Source: Trichuris trichiura (taxonomy: Eukaryota > Nematoda > Enoplea > Trichinellida > Trichuridae). From it: a stretch of 64,000 nt of DNA. Below are positions 1 to 10,385 of the stretch, piece by piece. How positions within the stretch are numbered: position 1 is the stretch's first letter; each line of letters opens with the position of its first letter. Location of the stretch: assembly GCA_037903355.1 (NCBI GenBank), contig JBAJFE010000004.1, positions 2,356,001 to 2,420,000 of the forward strand. Direction: 5' to 3'. Position numbers and translations under genes: made by a program. Below the pieces are notes generated by a model. It worked only from the letters and a program-made list of their open reading frames with translations, was not told the DNA's origin and did not search any database.

Positions 1-239
1 CCAAAAGGGCATAAAGAATCGATCCATGCTGTATTGCTAGCTTTGGAAAATATCCGCAAGCCTTGAACGAAAATTGTCTCAACGAGCAGGACAAGCGCAA
101 GATGGGCAACGATAATGTTGAAAGTTGACTGACGTAACTGATACTTGAACAAAATCGTGATAATAAGAATTAAATTGCCCAAGGCCGACAGAATAACAAG
201 AAAGTCAACGCAGTTTGCTCCTGGACATTGCCAATCCAT
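1..239 (-). CDS. Rhodopsin-like GPCR, N-terminal part (runs off the window)
   Basis: Reading the minus strand from an ATG at 239 gives 79 open codons that leave the window at base 1. The peptide has a short Cys-containing N-terminus, a hydrophobic segment at about residues 11-31 containing the Gly-Asn pair typical of TM1, a basic loop (KYQLRQ), a second hydrophobic segment at about 43-62, and a Cys near residue 78 where class A receptors carry the TM3 disulfide cysteine. This layout matches the start of a seven-transmembrane receptor in the plasma membrane. The usual TM2 Asp is replaced by a hydrophobic residue, as happens in divergent orphan nematode receptors. Ligand and subfamily cannot be told from two helices. 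Another multi-pass membrane protein is possible but less likely. Confidence 0.6.
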   Translation of the reverse strand, partial: MDWQCPGANCVDFLVILSALGNLILIITILFKYQLRQSTFNIIVAHLALVLLVETIFVQGLRIFSKASNTAWIDSLCPF

Positions 240-1095
240 GGCAATCCTGTGATACCGAAAAGAAGACAAGAAATGTTGACGTGTTGCTATGGTTGCAATC
301 ACAGTTGGCTTCGATTGGTTTTTATTGATGTGGTTTCATACTGCTGACAGGTTAACCAGAGAAATACGCGTCCATAGAAGCGTACAAACGTTGCATATAA
401 ACAAGACAAAAGTTACAGATTTTGAAAACGATTTTTTCCTGTTGGCTACTTGCCTTTCTTTTGAAAAAGTATTTCACGCACTCGAATGCCTGTAGTCTTT
501 AAAAATAGGTGAAAATTAAATTCGCGGCTTTAGGTTTGCCCAACGAGATTGCATGGTTTGAAAACAACACCGGGGCTCAACGTCTAGTTTTTAGCTATGA
601 GCTTTTGCATTTTCGTAAGATATGACCATTGGATATCTATTTTTCGCCATCCGCTTTCATCGCTTACAGGGACACCAATCATTAGCTTTTATCGCCGAGT
701 TCAACTTTCCACGGTTAATTTTGTTTGTGAACTGTTGTGATAAAAATACGAAAAAACTAGGTTGAGCGACATTATTTTTTACTTTTTTAATGACCGCCGG
801 AACTGTAAAGCTGACCTTGAACTTCACTTTATCTTAATCTTAGGAAAAGTAGTAAAAACATTTTTATGTAACCTGCATACAGCTACCGTAATTTCCTATT
901 GTTGTCGAAAAGGTGTTTACAGTTGCCGCATCTCGATGCGCGATAATTAGGTACGTTCTTAATACCTGGGTATTTTCTTCTTCGTATCTCTTGACAAATC
1001 GCTTTCTAGAATATGATTTCTTTTTAAAAATTGTATTTTTTTCCAGCGCGTTGATTTAGGAGACGAATGAAATCTTAAAGCTGATTGCTTAAACA
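240..1095. other. Intergenic, divergent upstream region
   Basis: This lies between the GPCR start (minus) and the SH2-array start (plus), so it should hold both promoters. Short frames at 289-495 and 762-950 show no recognisable protein character. An acceptor-like run (polypyrimidine then CCAG at about 1040-1046) precedes the ATG at 1096 and could mark a 5' splice or trans-splice site. I see no other feature. Confidence 0.4.
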
Positions 1096-3536
1096 ATGGA
1101 AGCTGAAAAGCACCGCCTTCCGGCGTCACCACTTTCAGCGTTGCCTTATTTTCACGGTGTCCAGCACGGAATTGTTGCACAGAGAGCCCTGAGTGGTCCC
1201 AATACATTTTTGTTATTTTTGGACGCGGACAATGGAAAAAAGCTAGCGGTAGTAATCATGGATGCGGAACAAGTTGTGCATACTGTTTACATTAATACTA
1301 ATGGTACTCTGTTTTGGTTTACGGATGAAGACCGCGGCTACGGATTCACCGTTGTGCAACGACTTATCGACTATTACGTCGAAAATGAGAAGGCGATTGT
1401 CATTTTGCCTGAACATCACAAGCAGGTATGTGAGTTGCTAAAAAGCGAGCTTACGACATGAACCGCTCATCTAACCTCTTGTTTTAAGAACTATTTCTCT
1501 TTCCTAGTAGATCTTCAGATTCACGGGTTTGGCCTGTTGGATGTATCTGTAATAGATACATCCAACAGATACATCCAACAAGCCAAACTGTACATCCAAC
1601 AGATACATCCAACAGGCCTGTATTTACAGATACATCCAACAGGCCAAACCCGTGAATCTGAAGATCTACTATGAAACTATTCAAGCCTGTTAAAAGACAT
1701 CCTGTCTTATTTCTCTTTCATATCATTTTTATATCTCATTCCTTGTTCTCTTGTTTTTCCTTATTTTTGCTTTTGGGTTGTTGCCTTTTTTGCCACAGCG
1801 GCAAACCAAACCAATTGTTTCTCTTAGTTAGCTATGCGCTATAAATCGTGTAGTAGAATTTTTTCGAAATTAAAAACTCAATGCCATTACATCTCATGTA
1901 AAATTTATTTGCGTACAGTCTCCTTAAGAAGCGACTGCTGCTTCAAAATGGCTGCAAAGCCTTAATCTAAACAATGTATAAAAACTCATATGCTACTAAT
2001 AGTGGCATTTTGAAACTTTAAAGGGAACGGGGATCAATTTTTCGCTTTTAGGCAGTTACTCTTGTTCTTTTGGGACACCAGGTGAATTACCAGCATTTTT
2101 TGGCCCAAGAACTTCAGCTGGATCCGTCCTGGGGTCTTCAAGACTACTCCTATATGCATGGGGTTATTAGCAACGAGAAAATTAACGTGCTGTTAGAAAA
2201 AGATGGCGACTATTTAATTTCGCTGGAACCAAAGCGTCGCAGAATCCCCTGCATGTACGTTCGATGGAATGATCAAATAGAGGTTATTCGCTGCAGGGCC
2301 GACGCAACGAGAGGAATGTACCTTTTGCCGCGCGGAGGAAATTCAGCGTGTAAAGAATTCGTGTCAACCCTTGACGAGCTGATCAAAAGCGCATCGCGCT
2401 GCGGCGCCGAAATCCATGGCGTTATGTTCAAACGCCCGATAAAGCATGAGCCAAAGAGAGTTGTCAATTTGATGACCGGTGAATCGTTCGAAAATGTCCG
2501 CCCACTTTTCACAGCCTCGCCTGAGGCTCAAGTACCGGCAAAGCCTTATTCGTTGCTTAAATTAGTGGCTCCTCTTGCTGTTGGCTACTTGCCATATTAC
2601 CACGGAGTGAAGTGCCCTGATACACTGTATGGTTTGCTCAAGTCAAAAGGAGATTTCCTTCTGTGCACCAATGAAATAACTGGCGATCTGCATCTGCTGC
2701 TTCGAACCAGCGTACGACAGGATACGGCTGTTTATTCTTTTGTAATTCAATACCACAAAGTTAAGGAAGTCTTCTTCCTGAATCCAAGTGACTGCGACCA
2801 ATGGTTCACCAACGTCGAAGAGCTAATTGAGTACTACGTGCAATACCGCCTAGCTGTTGACGTAAGTTAAAAAGTGCCCGTAAGATATAAACCACAAAAG
2901 TATTAATCTACATTGACCAGCCTTCCTAAACTATGCTCGCAATTTTATTTTAAAGTAATTTGAATATTCAAACTGTGCTTATGAAAGTCAACAAGAGCAT
3001 TGTACCCAACCCCTTGAATTGGCGTAAATGAATGCCCTTAGAAATGGTATCAAAATATTGCTTTTTATCCAACGCTGGGAAACCATGCAAAATACCATTC
3101 TTTTCAGGGTTTGAATACAATCGTCTGCGCCAATCGAAAGCCAATCAACGAAGATTTGTGCCTAGTAAACCCGGTTATTTGTTGGGACCAAGTTTCTCAT
3201 CTCTACTTGGAAGACGTAAACAATGAATGCGAACTTAGCTATTTTTTCGGCCCCATAACATTGAATGAAGCGAAAGCACTTCTTAAGCATAGCGGAGACT
3301 TCCTGCTTCGCTGTGACGACAACGAAAAGCTGCTTGCTGTTGTTCTGTGGAACGACCAGTTTGTAGAAATTAACATGGAACCGTTCGCCGGAGACCGACT
3401 GTACAGGTTGCCCGCGGCAAACGAATTTGAGCCGAGGGAATCATTGAAGAGCGTGGACGAGTACATCAAGTCACTTATTTTGACAAGAACAGTGATCAGG
3501 GGAGTTGTGCTACGTCGTCCGGTGAAATGGAAGTAA
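1096..3536 (+). CDS. Protein with four tandem SH2-like domains, no kinase
   Basis: Three exons join in phase 0: 1096-1425, 2052-2861, 3108-3536 (522 aa). Four SH2-like domains lie at about residues 16-108, 141-245, 289-378 and 424-520. Each begins with a Y-[FHM]-[HF]-G strand, then an LL helix, then the FLxR-type strand, and ends with a [DE]-x-[IL]-I helix. The phosphotyrosine-binding Arg of the FLVRES strand is lost in domains 1 (FLLF), 2 (YLIS) and 3 (FLLC) and kept only in domain 4 (FLLR). Domains 1 and 3 resemble each other (LPY[FY]HGV, LI[DE]YYV) and domains 2 and 4 share a C-terminal [FL][KR]RP[IV]K, so a two-domain block was duplicated. Both introns fall at the equivalent place between paired domains. 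No kinase domain follows, unlike the Fer-like SH2-kinases common in nematodes. The role is unknown: a cytoplasmic adaptor with mostly non-canonical ligands is an inference. A longer C-terminus via an exon at 3661-3859 (donor GTAAGA at the stop) cannot be excluded. Confidence 0.75.
1505..1671. repeat. Palindromic MITE with TA duplication, in intron 1 of the SH2 gene
   Basis: The two ends are near-perfect inverted copies for about 50 nt: GTAGATCTTCAGATTCACGG at the left, its complement at the right. The flanks are TA at 1505-1506 and 1670-1671. The interior repeats the word ATACATCCAACAG several times in both orientations. TA target and short TIRs suggest a Tc1/mariner-type non-autonomous element. 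A related fragment sits at about 27185-27240. Confidence 0.75.
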
Positions 3537-4531
3537 GATCTGCAGGTTTGAAGGATCGCATTTCTCATACTAGCAATACGTTCCCCCAACGCTATGCTTT
3601 TTTTCAGCGGCTTTTATGAAATTAAATTCTTAATTGAAAATCCCCACTTCAGCTTCAGAGAATTCTGCGTATGAGAAGTTGGCCGCTTCCAGCGGCCGTC
3701 GGCGAAATAAAATTTTTTAGGCCTGACTATTTTGCATATTCTGACGAGTATATACAGAAGGCCCTGGCGCAAACGTTTCGGTTCAATACCAAAGGAATTC
3801 TTAAAGACAAGTTGAAAATGACTAGAGAAGTAGCGAACATTAGCCTTTTCTCAAGCTGAAAATTGTTTTGCTTTATGCAGACGTATTTCCCGCTCGCTAA
3901 GTGCAACTAAACGACACTCTCGTGTTTAAAATGATCACAGCGAACTCGTGATTGGCAAAAAGCCAAGAATTTCTAGTTGCCATATGCACAGTACGTGGAA
4001 TATGATGCGTAGGTAAAACCCACCGTGTTCATCTGTCGTTTGCCAAAAAGTGTACAAACGATCAGAGCGTGATAAAATTATTCCGAAACGACAATCTCCT
4101 ATGTCGTGCAATACATACGAACGTTAAGTCTTCCTTAAGGCTTCGACAAAGCATATATGCTAAAAGTTGCTTGTTGAAACAGGTAATATATATTTGTGGT
4201 GATGACTACAAAGCCTTAGAAGAACAAATCAAGAGGGTGAGCAAAACGTTGAACATACTGAAATGCCCATTGTTTTTAAAGTTAACAATAAACGGACTAC
4301 CGAACCATTTTATTTTTTAAGAATCTACTCCGCGTGAGGTTAAGCTCAAAAGTGCTCAAAAGTACGGACACCTTAAACTGAGAAAAATTGTTTACGCTAA
4401 TTTGAACTTGACAATGTATTGCAACAAAACTTTAAATCCTCCTAAAGCGCATAGGAATTTACAGCACTGCTCATTTTGCATATGCACTTGCTCCATCCGT
4501 ATTTCCGCTCGATGGGCCTAGCGAGGAATAA
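3537..4531. other. Intergenic; no supported gene
   Basis: The 3' flank of the SH2 gene. AATAAA occurs at about 3706 and is a plausible polyadenylation signal. Frames at 3671-3859 and 4069-4320 have no recognisable domains. The first might be a terminal exon of the SH2 gene through an AG at 3659-3660. Confidence 0.35.
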
Positions 4532-5565
4532 ATGTACCTTCGTACTATAGAAGGATGGCAAGTTGCAAATTCTAAGTCGAACGACCATTTGGAAAACGCT
4601 TACCGCGCAAATGAAAGCGTTGCTTGGCTAGTAGCCTTAAGCGCAGTTGCATTTTGCGTGCTCATGGTTAGAAAGAGCGGTGGCAATGAAATCAGCAAGT
4701 CGGCGCTTCACAGAAGCTCTGGGAGCACTAAAGGATCTGTTCAAAGCGAGGCTACGACACATCGTTCATCCGGAGCAAGGAAAAAGAGCTTGCAAAATAG
4801 TCAAACCCAAAAGAAGTCCTGTTTATGCAAATTGTTGAATATACTTTTTTGCAACTGCTTTTGCTGCCGCTGTTGTTGTTGTTGTTGTTGTCGCGGAAAA
4901 GATGAAAAGCCAGCAGACGCTTTGTCTCCGCAAGAGCCCTTGTCGCCTCAATTGGGCAAAAGTGACGAAGAAAAAAGGTTTCGCCAGTTTTTTATTGCCT
5001 TTACTATCCTCTACTTCAATATACAGCCGAATTTCGTTGTTGCAGGCAAAAGAATAAGTTGAAAAAGGGAGATTCGCCTTCGCCAGGCGGAGAGTTCAAA
5101 TCACCTCCCGAACGAAAAAGAAGCTGCTTATGTCGCTTCATTAGATGGCTGTGCTGTTGCAAACAAAAGGAATTGCAACGATCGCCTTCGCCGGAAAAAG
5201 TGGATGCGAATGCCCAAACTAAAAAGCAGCAAAAGAAAAGATGCTGCCTATGCAGGGTGGTATGCCTATTGTGCAGTTACATCTGGTGCTGTCTTTGTTG
5301 TCGACGGAAAAAGAAGACGGAACCCAAACAACAAAAGAAAAGCCCAGATAGCAAACCGTCCTTATTCGAGTCGACCTACGAAGTGACGCCTGGATACGAA
5401 ACAGCGCTGACAAAGAAGGCTTGGGAAGAGGAAGCTGATGGTGCAGCACCATCAGTCGAAATTTCCAAGATGGATAACATCAGCACTTCAACTGCTGTAG
5501 AAATGGGAACTAGTACAATAAGCAAGAGCCCTGAAGGGGCGTCAATTCGCTCAATACTGTCATAA
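4532..5565 (+). CDS. Membrane-anchored protein with three cysteine clusters
   Basis: Exons 4532-4977 and 5046-5565 join across a 68-nt GT-AG intron to give 321 aa. One hydrophobic segment (about residues 29-46) is followed by a Ser/Lys linker. Three Cys clusters then recur, each introduced by Lys/Arg-[SC]-CLC: the first holds seven Cys in a row, the second is CLCRFIRWLCCC, the third CCLCRVVCLLC with two more CC pairs. They are separated by basic Ser-Pro linkers (SPSPEK, SPQEPLSPQ). The C-terminal ~90 residues are acidic, Ser/Thr-rich and without Cys. Hydrophobic residues and basic edges suggest S-acylated membrane-attachment patches rather than zinc binding, but that is inference. I recognise no family. 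A stop codon just before the ATG supports this start, though an upstream exon is possible. Confidence 0.6.
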
Positions 5566-7806
5566 CTACCGTACAGCCTACGAAGAAACTATTAAACAAT
5601 AAGAGATGAAGGGAAAAGATATAATCTGCTCATTCTCACTCGTTTGCACGAAAGAGTATGCGTACAACGTTTTAATCCTTTATAAGGCATAAATTAGAGC
5701 CAGCCAAATTCAAGAATCAGACGTTGCGTCCCAAACCTAAACTAAATACATTTTTGGACAGACTGGATTGTGGAAAGTATATGAAATCCTTCAAAAAACA
5801 GAGTACATCGGAAAAAAACCATAATTGACTATGAGACACTAACAGAAAATAGTATAGATATTCAGCTTTATTTGTCGTACCTGCAAATAAGTAAACAACG
5901 GGAGTTCATGACGTAAACACTCGTTCTGTCAGTTTCAATGACGGCCGGCTTTGATTCTAAGACCTAATGAACACTTTGTAACAGCGCTTACGTAAGCGCG
6001 TCCTGTGTAACAGAAGGAACTTGCCGCGCAGTGTACCTAAGCGGTTTCTGCCAAACAGGCGAATCCCAATCTCCCATGTAGCTTTAAGGTGCAAAAATAA
6101 TGGTCAGTGAAAGTACTAGCTAAAAAATGCGAGATTGCTTTCACTGCCTGCTGTATTGGCCAGCGGGTTTCAAAGTGTTAGGGTGCAAGGCAGTCAGGGA
6201 ATTACAAAAGTTTGTATAATGTCAACTTTTTGTTGAGACTGTTGCTTCTTAGTGTTTACACGGTCTCATGGTCAAAGAAGTACGCTTTCCAGGCCTTAAG
6301 GCGCAGAATTTTCAGCAACAGCAGCTAGTTCACTACTTGTTGTACCTGACCACACTTTTACGGTAGGTGAAGAGTGGCATGGCCAAATCTGTTGGCAGCT
6401 TCAGACCTTGGAGCGTCATCGTCTGATATATGGAAAATGCTTTACAGAACAGTCGCAATGTCTGCGACTTCGCTCAGCTCACAAACCAGTTCCAGTTTTT
6501 CCAGCCATTTTGCCGCCTCATCAAACCATGGAGTCAGTTTACATTGAAGAGCTCCCTGGCGCTGGGAACTTTAATGATGCCTTGATAACTTGCTGTAGTC
6601 GCGCCCGCAAGCAAAGAACTGACGCTGGGCACTACAAACCTGATTATTGTCAAGATTACTGTATTATTTAATGGCATATAGAGGAAGAGACTTCAAAAAG
6701 CTGGAAACGATGGAAAGCATTCTCGTTATCAGACCTGGCTAAATGAAAACATTGAATCAGCCATAAAAACGGTTTGAGAAACAGCTTTGGGCAATGCTAA
6801 ATCGAGCAACATTTACAGGACGTAGGGAAAGCATTCCGTGTAAAAGACATTGGCAGATCGTGCTGGCATAATAGACTATTTGTAAAAACAAGAAAAATTG
6901 GAAGACGAAAAAGTGAATGCGAAAATTGCTCCAGCTGCATCGCTGTTAAGTTCTTCCGTTTAAACAAGCGCAGCTCATAATGTTGACGCATATACAAATA
7001 GAGTATGGCAATATTTAAAGAAAGACAAGCCGCATTTAACATCTAGGACGGAGTAACAATAAAAAAGTTTCAAGAGTAACTCTAGCGGGAATGAAAACAA
7101 CGTATGCAAATATTGCTCCGAGCAGATGGTTCAAATGCAGCTGCTTAATGAAGTGCGCTATTGTTAAAAGAAGAAAACAAACAATAGTAGTGGAAATCAA
7201 CTTTACTGAATTGGAAAGAACAGATCTGGGCAGGTGAGCGCGAAAATCATTTGAACCATACGGTAATTTTCAAATAGACTAACTTTGACAAACTATCGCG
7301 TAACTTTTTCAAAGATCAACAAAGGTAGGATTCACAAAACATGAACAGCTATTGCAAAAAAGGCATGCAAGCAGAATCTGGATGACTTATGTCGTTGTCT
7401 TTTTCGTAACGTTTAAAGGCAATCGACTTATACGAGTAAGCCCTAACTAAAAATGGTTCAACAGTTTAGAGGGACATTCAAAATGCAAACAAGTAAGTTA
7501 GACGCGCAAACGTGGCTATAAGGCCTCTGTCAGGAGGCGATATTTAAGTGAGAGTACGCAGAAGTGAAAACTGTACTCTCGGCTTTGAAAGCCCCTCCGG
7601 TGACTACCTAAGAAATTTAATTTTCAAAAAGTGAATCAACGCGGAATGCGCACGGTATGAACATATTCATGTTACAGCTTCAAGGCCAACGTTTGCTCGA
7701 GAAAATGCGGTAGGAAGAATGACAGTCGAAGCTTTGCCATAGACGACTGCCTTCAAAGCTCGTATAACTTTGAAAACAACTCGACTTGTTCCGACGATGG
7801 GATTGG
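5566..7806. other. 2.2 kb without a supportable gene
   Basis: It contains only short frames (for example 6408-6671 plus and 6797-7042 minus) with no recognisable motif, no long repeat and no RNA gene that I can see. It holds the 3' flanks of the Cys-cluster gene and of EMC7. Confidence 0.35.
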
Positions 7807-9129
7807 TCATGTCTTTCTTTTTTTCGATTTCCTTTTGCCCACTAGCCAATCGGCCATCAGGTCGGATAGATCGGGAACTTCGTATCGCGACTTTGCTTGT
7901 TGCTGCTGCTGCTGAATTTCCTGGAATTTTTGCTATGCTACTTAAAGCTCATGAGCGATCGAATTGCCATGTTTACCCTCTGTACTTCCGGGTCGGATAG
8001 ATTGGCCAGCTTGGGAAATACGATCATGACGAAAAGAAACAGGAGCATCATCAGAACCATTGGACTGAGCAAGAAATCCGTGATCCGCCACCGTTCCCGC
8101 TGGCGAAAATATCTGGCTTGGCTCTTTACAACAAAAATCAGCGGATAGGATGCCGCCACAACCATACTTGGTTGCACGTAGTTTAGCCTTCTGGCTCTAA
8201 TTTTGCCTTTCGAAGTCAAGTCCACGCGAAATGCTTCAAAAATTGCATTCGCGTTTGCCACCTCCACAACGTAGGAACCGGGTGCTACGCAGTGCACGAC
8301 AAACTTGCCATCCGGCCTGAAAAAACAATCTTACAATCCGGACAAGGGAAGCTACAATAAGCTACGCTTCATAAACCGGTTTGCTCGTCTTCGAATTGAG
8401 CTCAGTAAATTATATTAGTTTTGCGCTCACGTGTTGACGCTAAACAGGCTTAAGAAGGCGATGTTACTAACTGGGTAAATTTTGCCGACTTTAAAAAGGG
8501 TTGCATCGACCCTACCGTTATTTGAGGGAGGCATTTGAAATATATGGTAAAAGCTTTCTGTACCGACTTCTTAAGCCCTCAACGAAAACAGCAATAACCA
8601 CCAACTGTTGCTTCTGAAAGATCGCAGATATGTGGGTAAGAAATCTCAGCGATCAATTCCCAGGTAAGAGTGCTCTATTTCTTGGCTTATTGCTTAAAAG
8701 CAAAGTCGGCTACCGAAGAACAAAAGCTTAAAAAGAACTTAAGGCGGGATAAAATTATTTGCACTGCGCTAGAATGGTTTGTATTTTGACAAGCCCAGCA
8801 ACAACAATCGTTAGAATAAACGTGTCAAACTCACGGACAGCCAAAGGTTAAAAATCGTAATGCACCTTTCGACAAGATCAGTCATGCGCTTACAAAGGCA
8901 ATAAACTGTACCTGATAAGGCCAACGTATTTGCCATAGTCTACTAGTATTCGAAAGCTAGTTTGCCAGTCTTTCAGCGTCGCCTTCATCGCTTCGGTAAG
9001 TACAACTCTTCCCTCCACCGAGTAGCATGGTTGCGGCCTTTTCGAGTCAACCACTTGGTTAGCTGCTTTTGCATTAATCGATACGCATCCGTAGATTGCA
9101 AGAGAAAGTAAAAATAACTGAATCTTCAT
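7807..9129 (-). CDS. EMC7: ER membrane protein complex subunit 7
   Basis: Three exons on the minus strand, 9129-8912, 8316-7977 and 7920-7807, join in frame to 223 aa (human EMC7 is 242). A signal peptide (MKIQLFLLSLAIYG...) leads into a beta-sandwich lumenal domain with the family's VEGRV, VGLIR-PDG and GSYVVEV strands. Next come TSKGKIRARR and a single TM helix after ITDFLLSPMVLMM, then FPKLANLSDPEVQR. The cytosolic tail has a short CAG-coded Gln run, then EVPDLSDLM and a basic end. EMC7 is a peripheral-lumenal part of the ER membrane complex that inserts TM segments of multipass and tail-anchored proteins. Start 9129 is preferred over an upstream ATG at 9162 because it puts the signal peptide at the very N-terminus. 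Confidence 0.93.
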
Positions 9130-9568
9130 ACAATGCTCAAACGGACGCGGACAAATGAGCAAACAAGTTTAAGACGTACTGTCATTACTTTGTACCTGCA
9201 AACTATTTAAATACTGTATTAAGACTACCTGAGCGCTCTTTTCGTTTTGTAGAAGCGCTGAAACTCGTGCGGAAAACAAACAATTTTTGAACGCATTGTT
9301 TGACCATGATTGTCGGTTAGTCAGGTTGTCTGAATTTGAAAAAAATGCAAATTAAGTTACATTAATGCGAGTTACGGTTTCGAAAGCTTTTTGAAACGTT
9401 ACTTAGCCCTAAAGTGCGACTAAAGCACATTAATTTGCATAAGTTTAAAGTTAAACTTGGGTGGAACTTTAAAAACAATGTTGATGAGGTAGTTGCAGAC
9501 AATTTGCTATTAGTTCAAGTGATTGCTCGGAGTGAGACGGTAGCCTTCCGACGCATACTCATCGAAAA
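9130..9568. promoter_or_regulatory. Divergent upstream region between EMC7 and a small TM gene
   Basis: Only 439 bp separate the EMC7 ATG (minus) from the ATG at 9569 (plus), so the stretch should hold both promoters. It is AT-rich. I cannot point to a defined TATA box or other element. Confidence 0.35.
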
Positions 9569-10009
9569 ATGAGCCCAGCTAATCCACTCGCTGAACCTGC
9601 TATTGAAGCCATGATGATCGGCACAGTAGTTTGCGTAACGCTGCTGATTGCCACTGTTGTCACTTTGCTCGCGTGCGGTGGATGTAGAAGGAAGAAGAAA
9701 GATGACGACAGCAGCAGTTCGTCGCACAGAGTAGAGGACAAAGTTCCCGTACCGGAAGTAAAGGTAGAACAGTCCGATAAGCCAAAGACCAAAAGCCACA
9801 AGTCAAAACACCAAAGCCATATACCACAAAAACAACAACAACAACAACAAAGCGTAATGGATACTCATCATAAAGACGTGGAACAAGCTGCTTCGCTGAG
9901 ACTGATGACGATTCGCAAGGGTGAAGGCCATCTCCAGTCCAGTCCGGCGGTGAAGCAGGATGCCTTCGACGGTCCAAGTTTACACTTGATGACCGTACGC
10001 CCCAAATAA
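9569..10009 (+). CDS. Small single-pass membrane protein, 146 aa
   Basis: A single-exon frame. Residues 14-36 form one hydrophobic helix (MMIGTVVCVTLLIATVVTLL) ending in a juxtamembrane CGGC and a basic RRKKK stop-transfer patch, giving N-out, C-in topology with likely palmitoylation. The tail is Ser/Lys-rich with seven Gln coded by repeated CAA/CAG. It ends with two related motifs, SLRLMTIRKG and SLHLMTVRP, about 25 residues apart; the second ends at the C-terminus. I recognise no family. AATAAA-like signals lie at about 10076. It shares its upstream region with EMC7 and lies 376 bp before ZNF830 on the same strand. Confidence 0.55.
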   Translation: MSPANPLAEPAIEAMMIGTVVCVTLLIATVVTLLACGGCRRKKKDDDSSSSSHRVEDKVPVPEVKVEQSDKPKTKSHKSKHQSHIPQKQQQQQQSVMDTHHKDVEQAASLRLMTIRKGEGHLQSSPAVKQDAFDGPSLHLMTVRPK

Positions 10010-10385
10010 CCGAATTAAATTTTTTTTGAATTAGGCGAAAATCTGCTTTGCATTTATCCATTATGTGCATGTAAAATAAAATGAATAACCAGCAATTTCT
10101 TGAATTATCATCTCCGACTAATGCCTAGACTAGAGGTTGCAAAAAGGTGACGAAATAAAATTTAAAAAGTTTCTGGCTGCGTATTCTTTTCTTATCTTGC
10201 AATTCATCTAAGAGAAGGCGCTTCCATTAGATGTTCAATAACAAGCGCGGAAGTACCTAATTTTCAGCTACAGTAAGAATTCGCGGATTGGGCTTAATTG
10301 TGGTTTCAATTCGATCATTTAGTCGCCAAATTGCGTATCCTCAAAGCCTGTATAACTTGCTCGTATTTTAATCGCTTTGCAAATC

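Noticed and set aside
2273..2512. Minus frame opposite the SH2 exon
   Set aside because: Shadow of the real coding strand.
6408..6671. 87-codon plus frame as a gene
   Set aside because: No domain, no neighbouring exon that extends it, and base use like the surrounding non-coding sequence.
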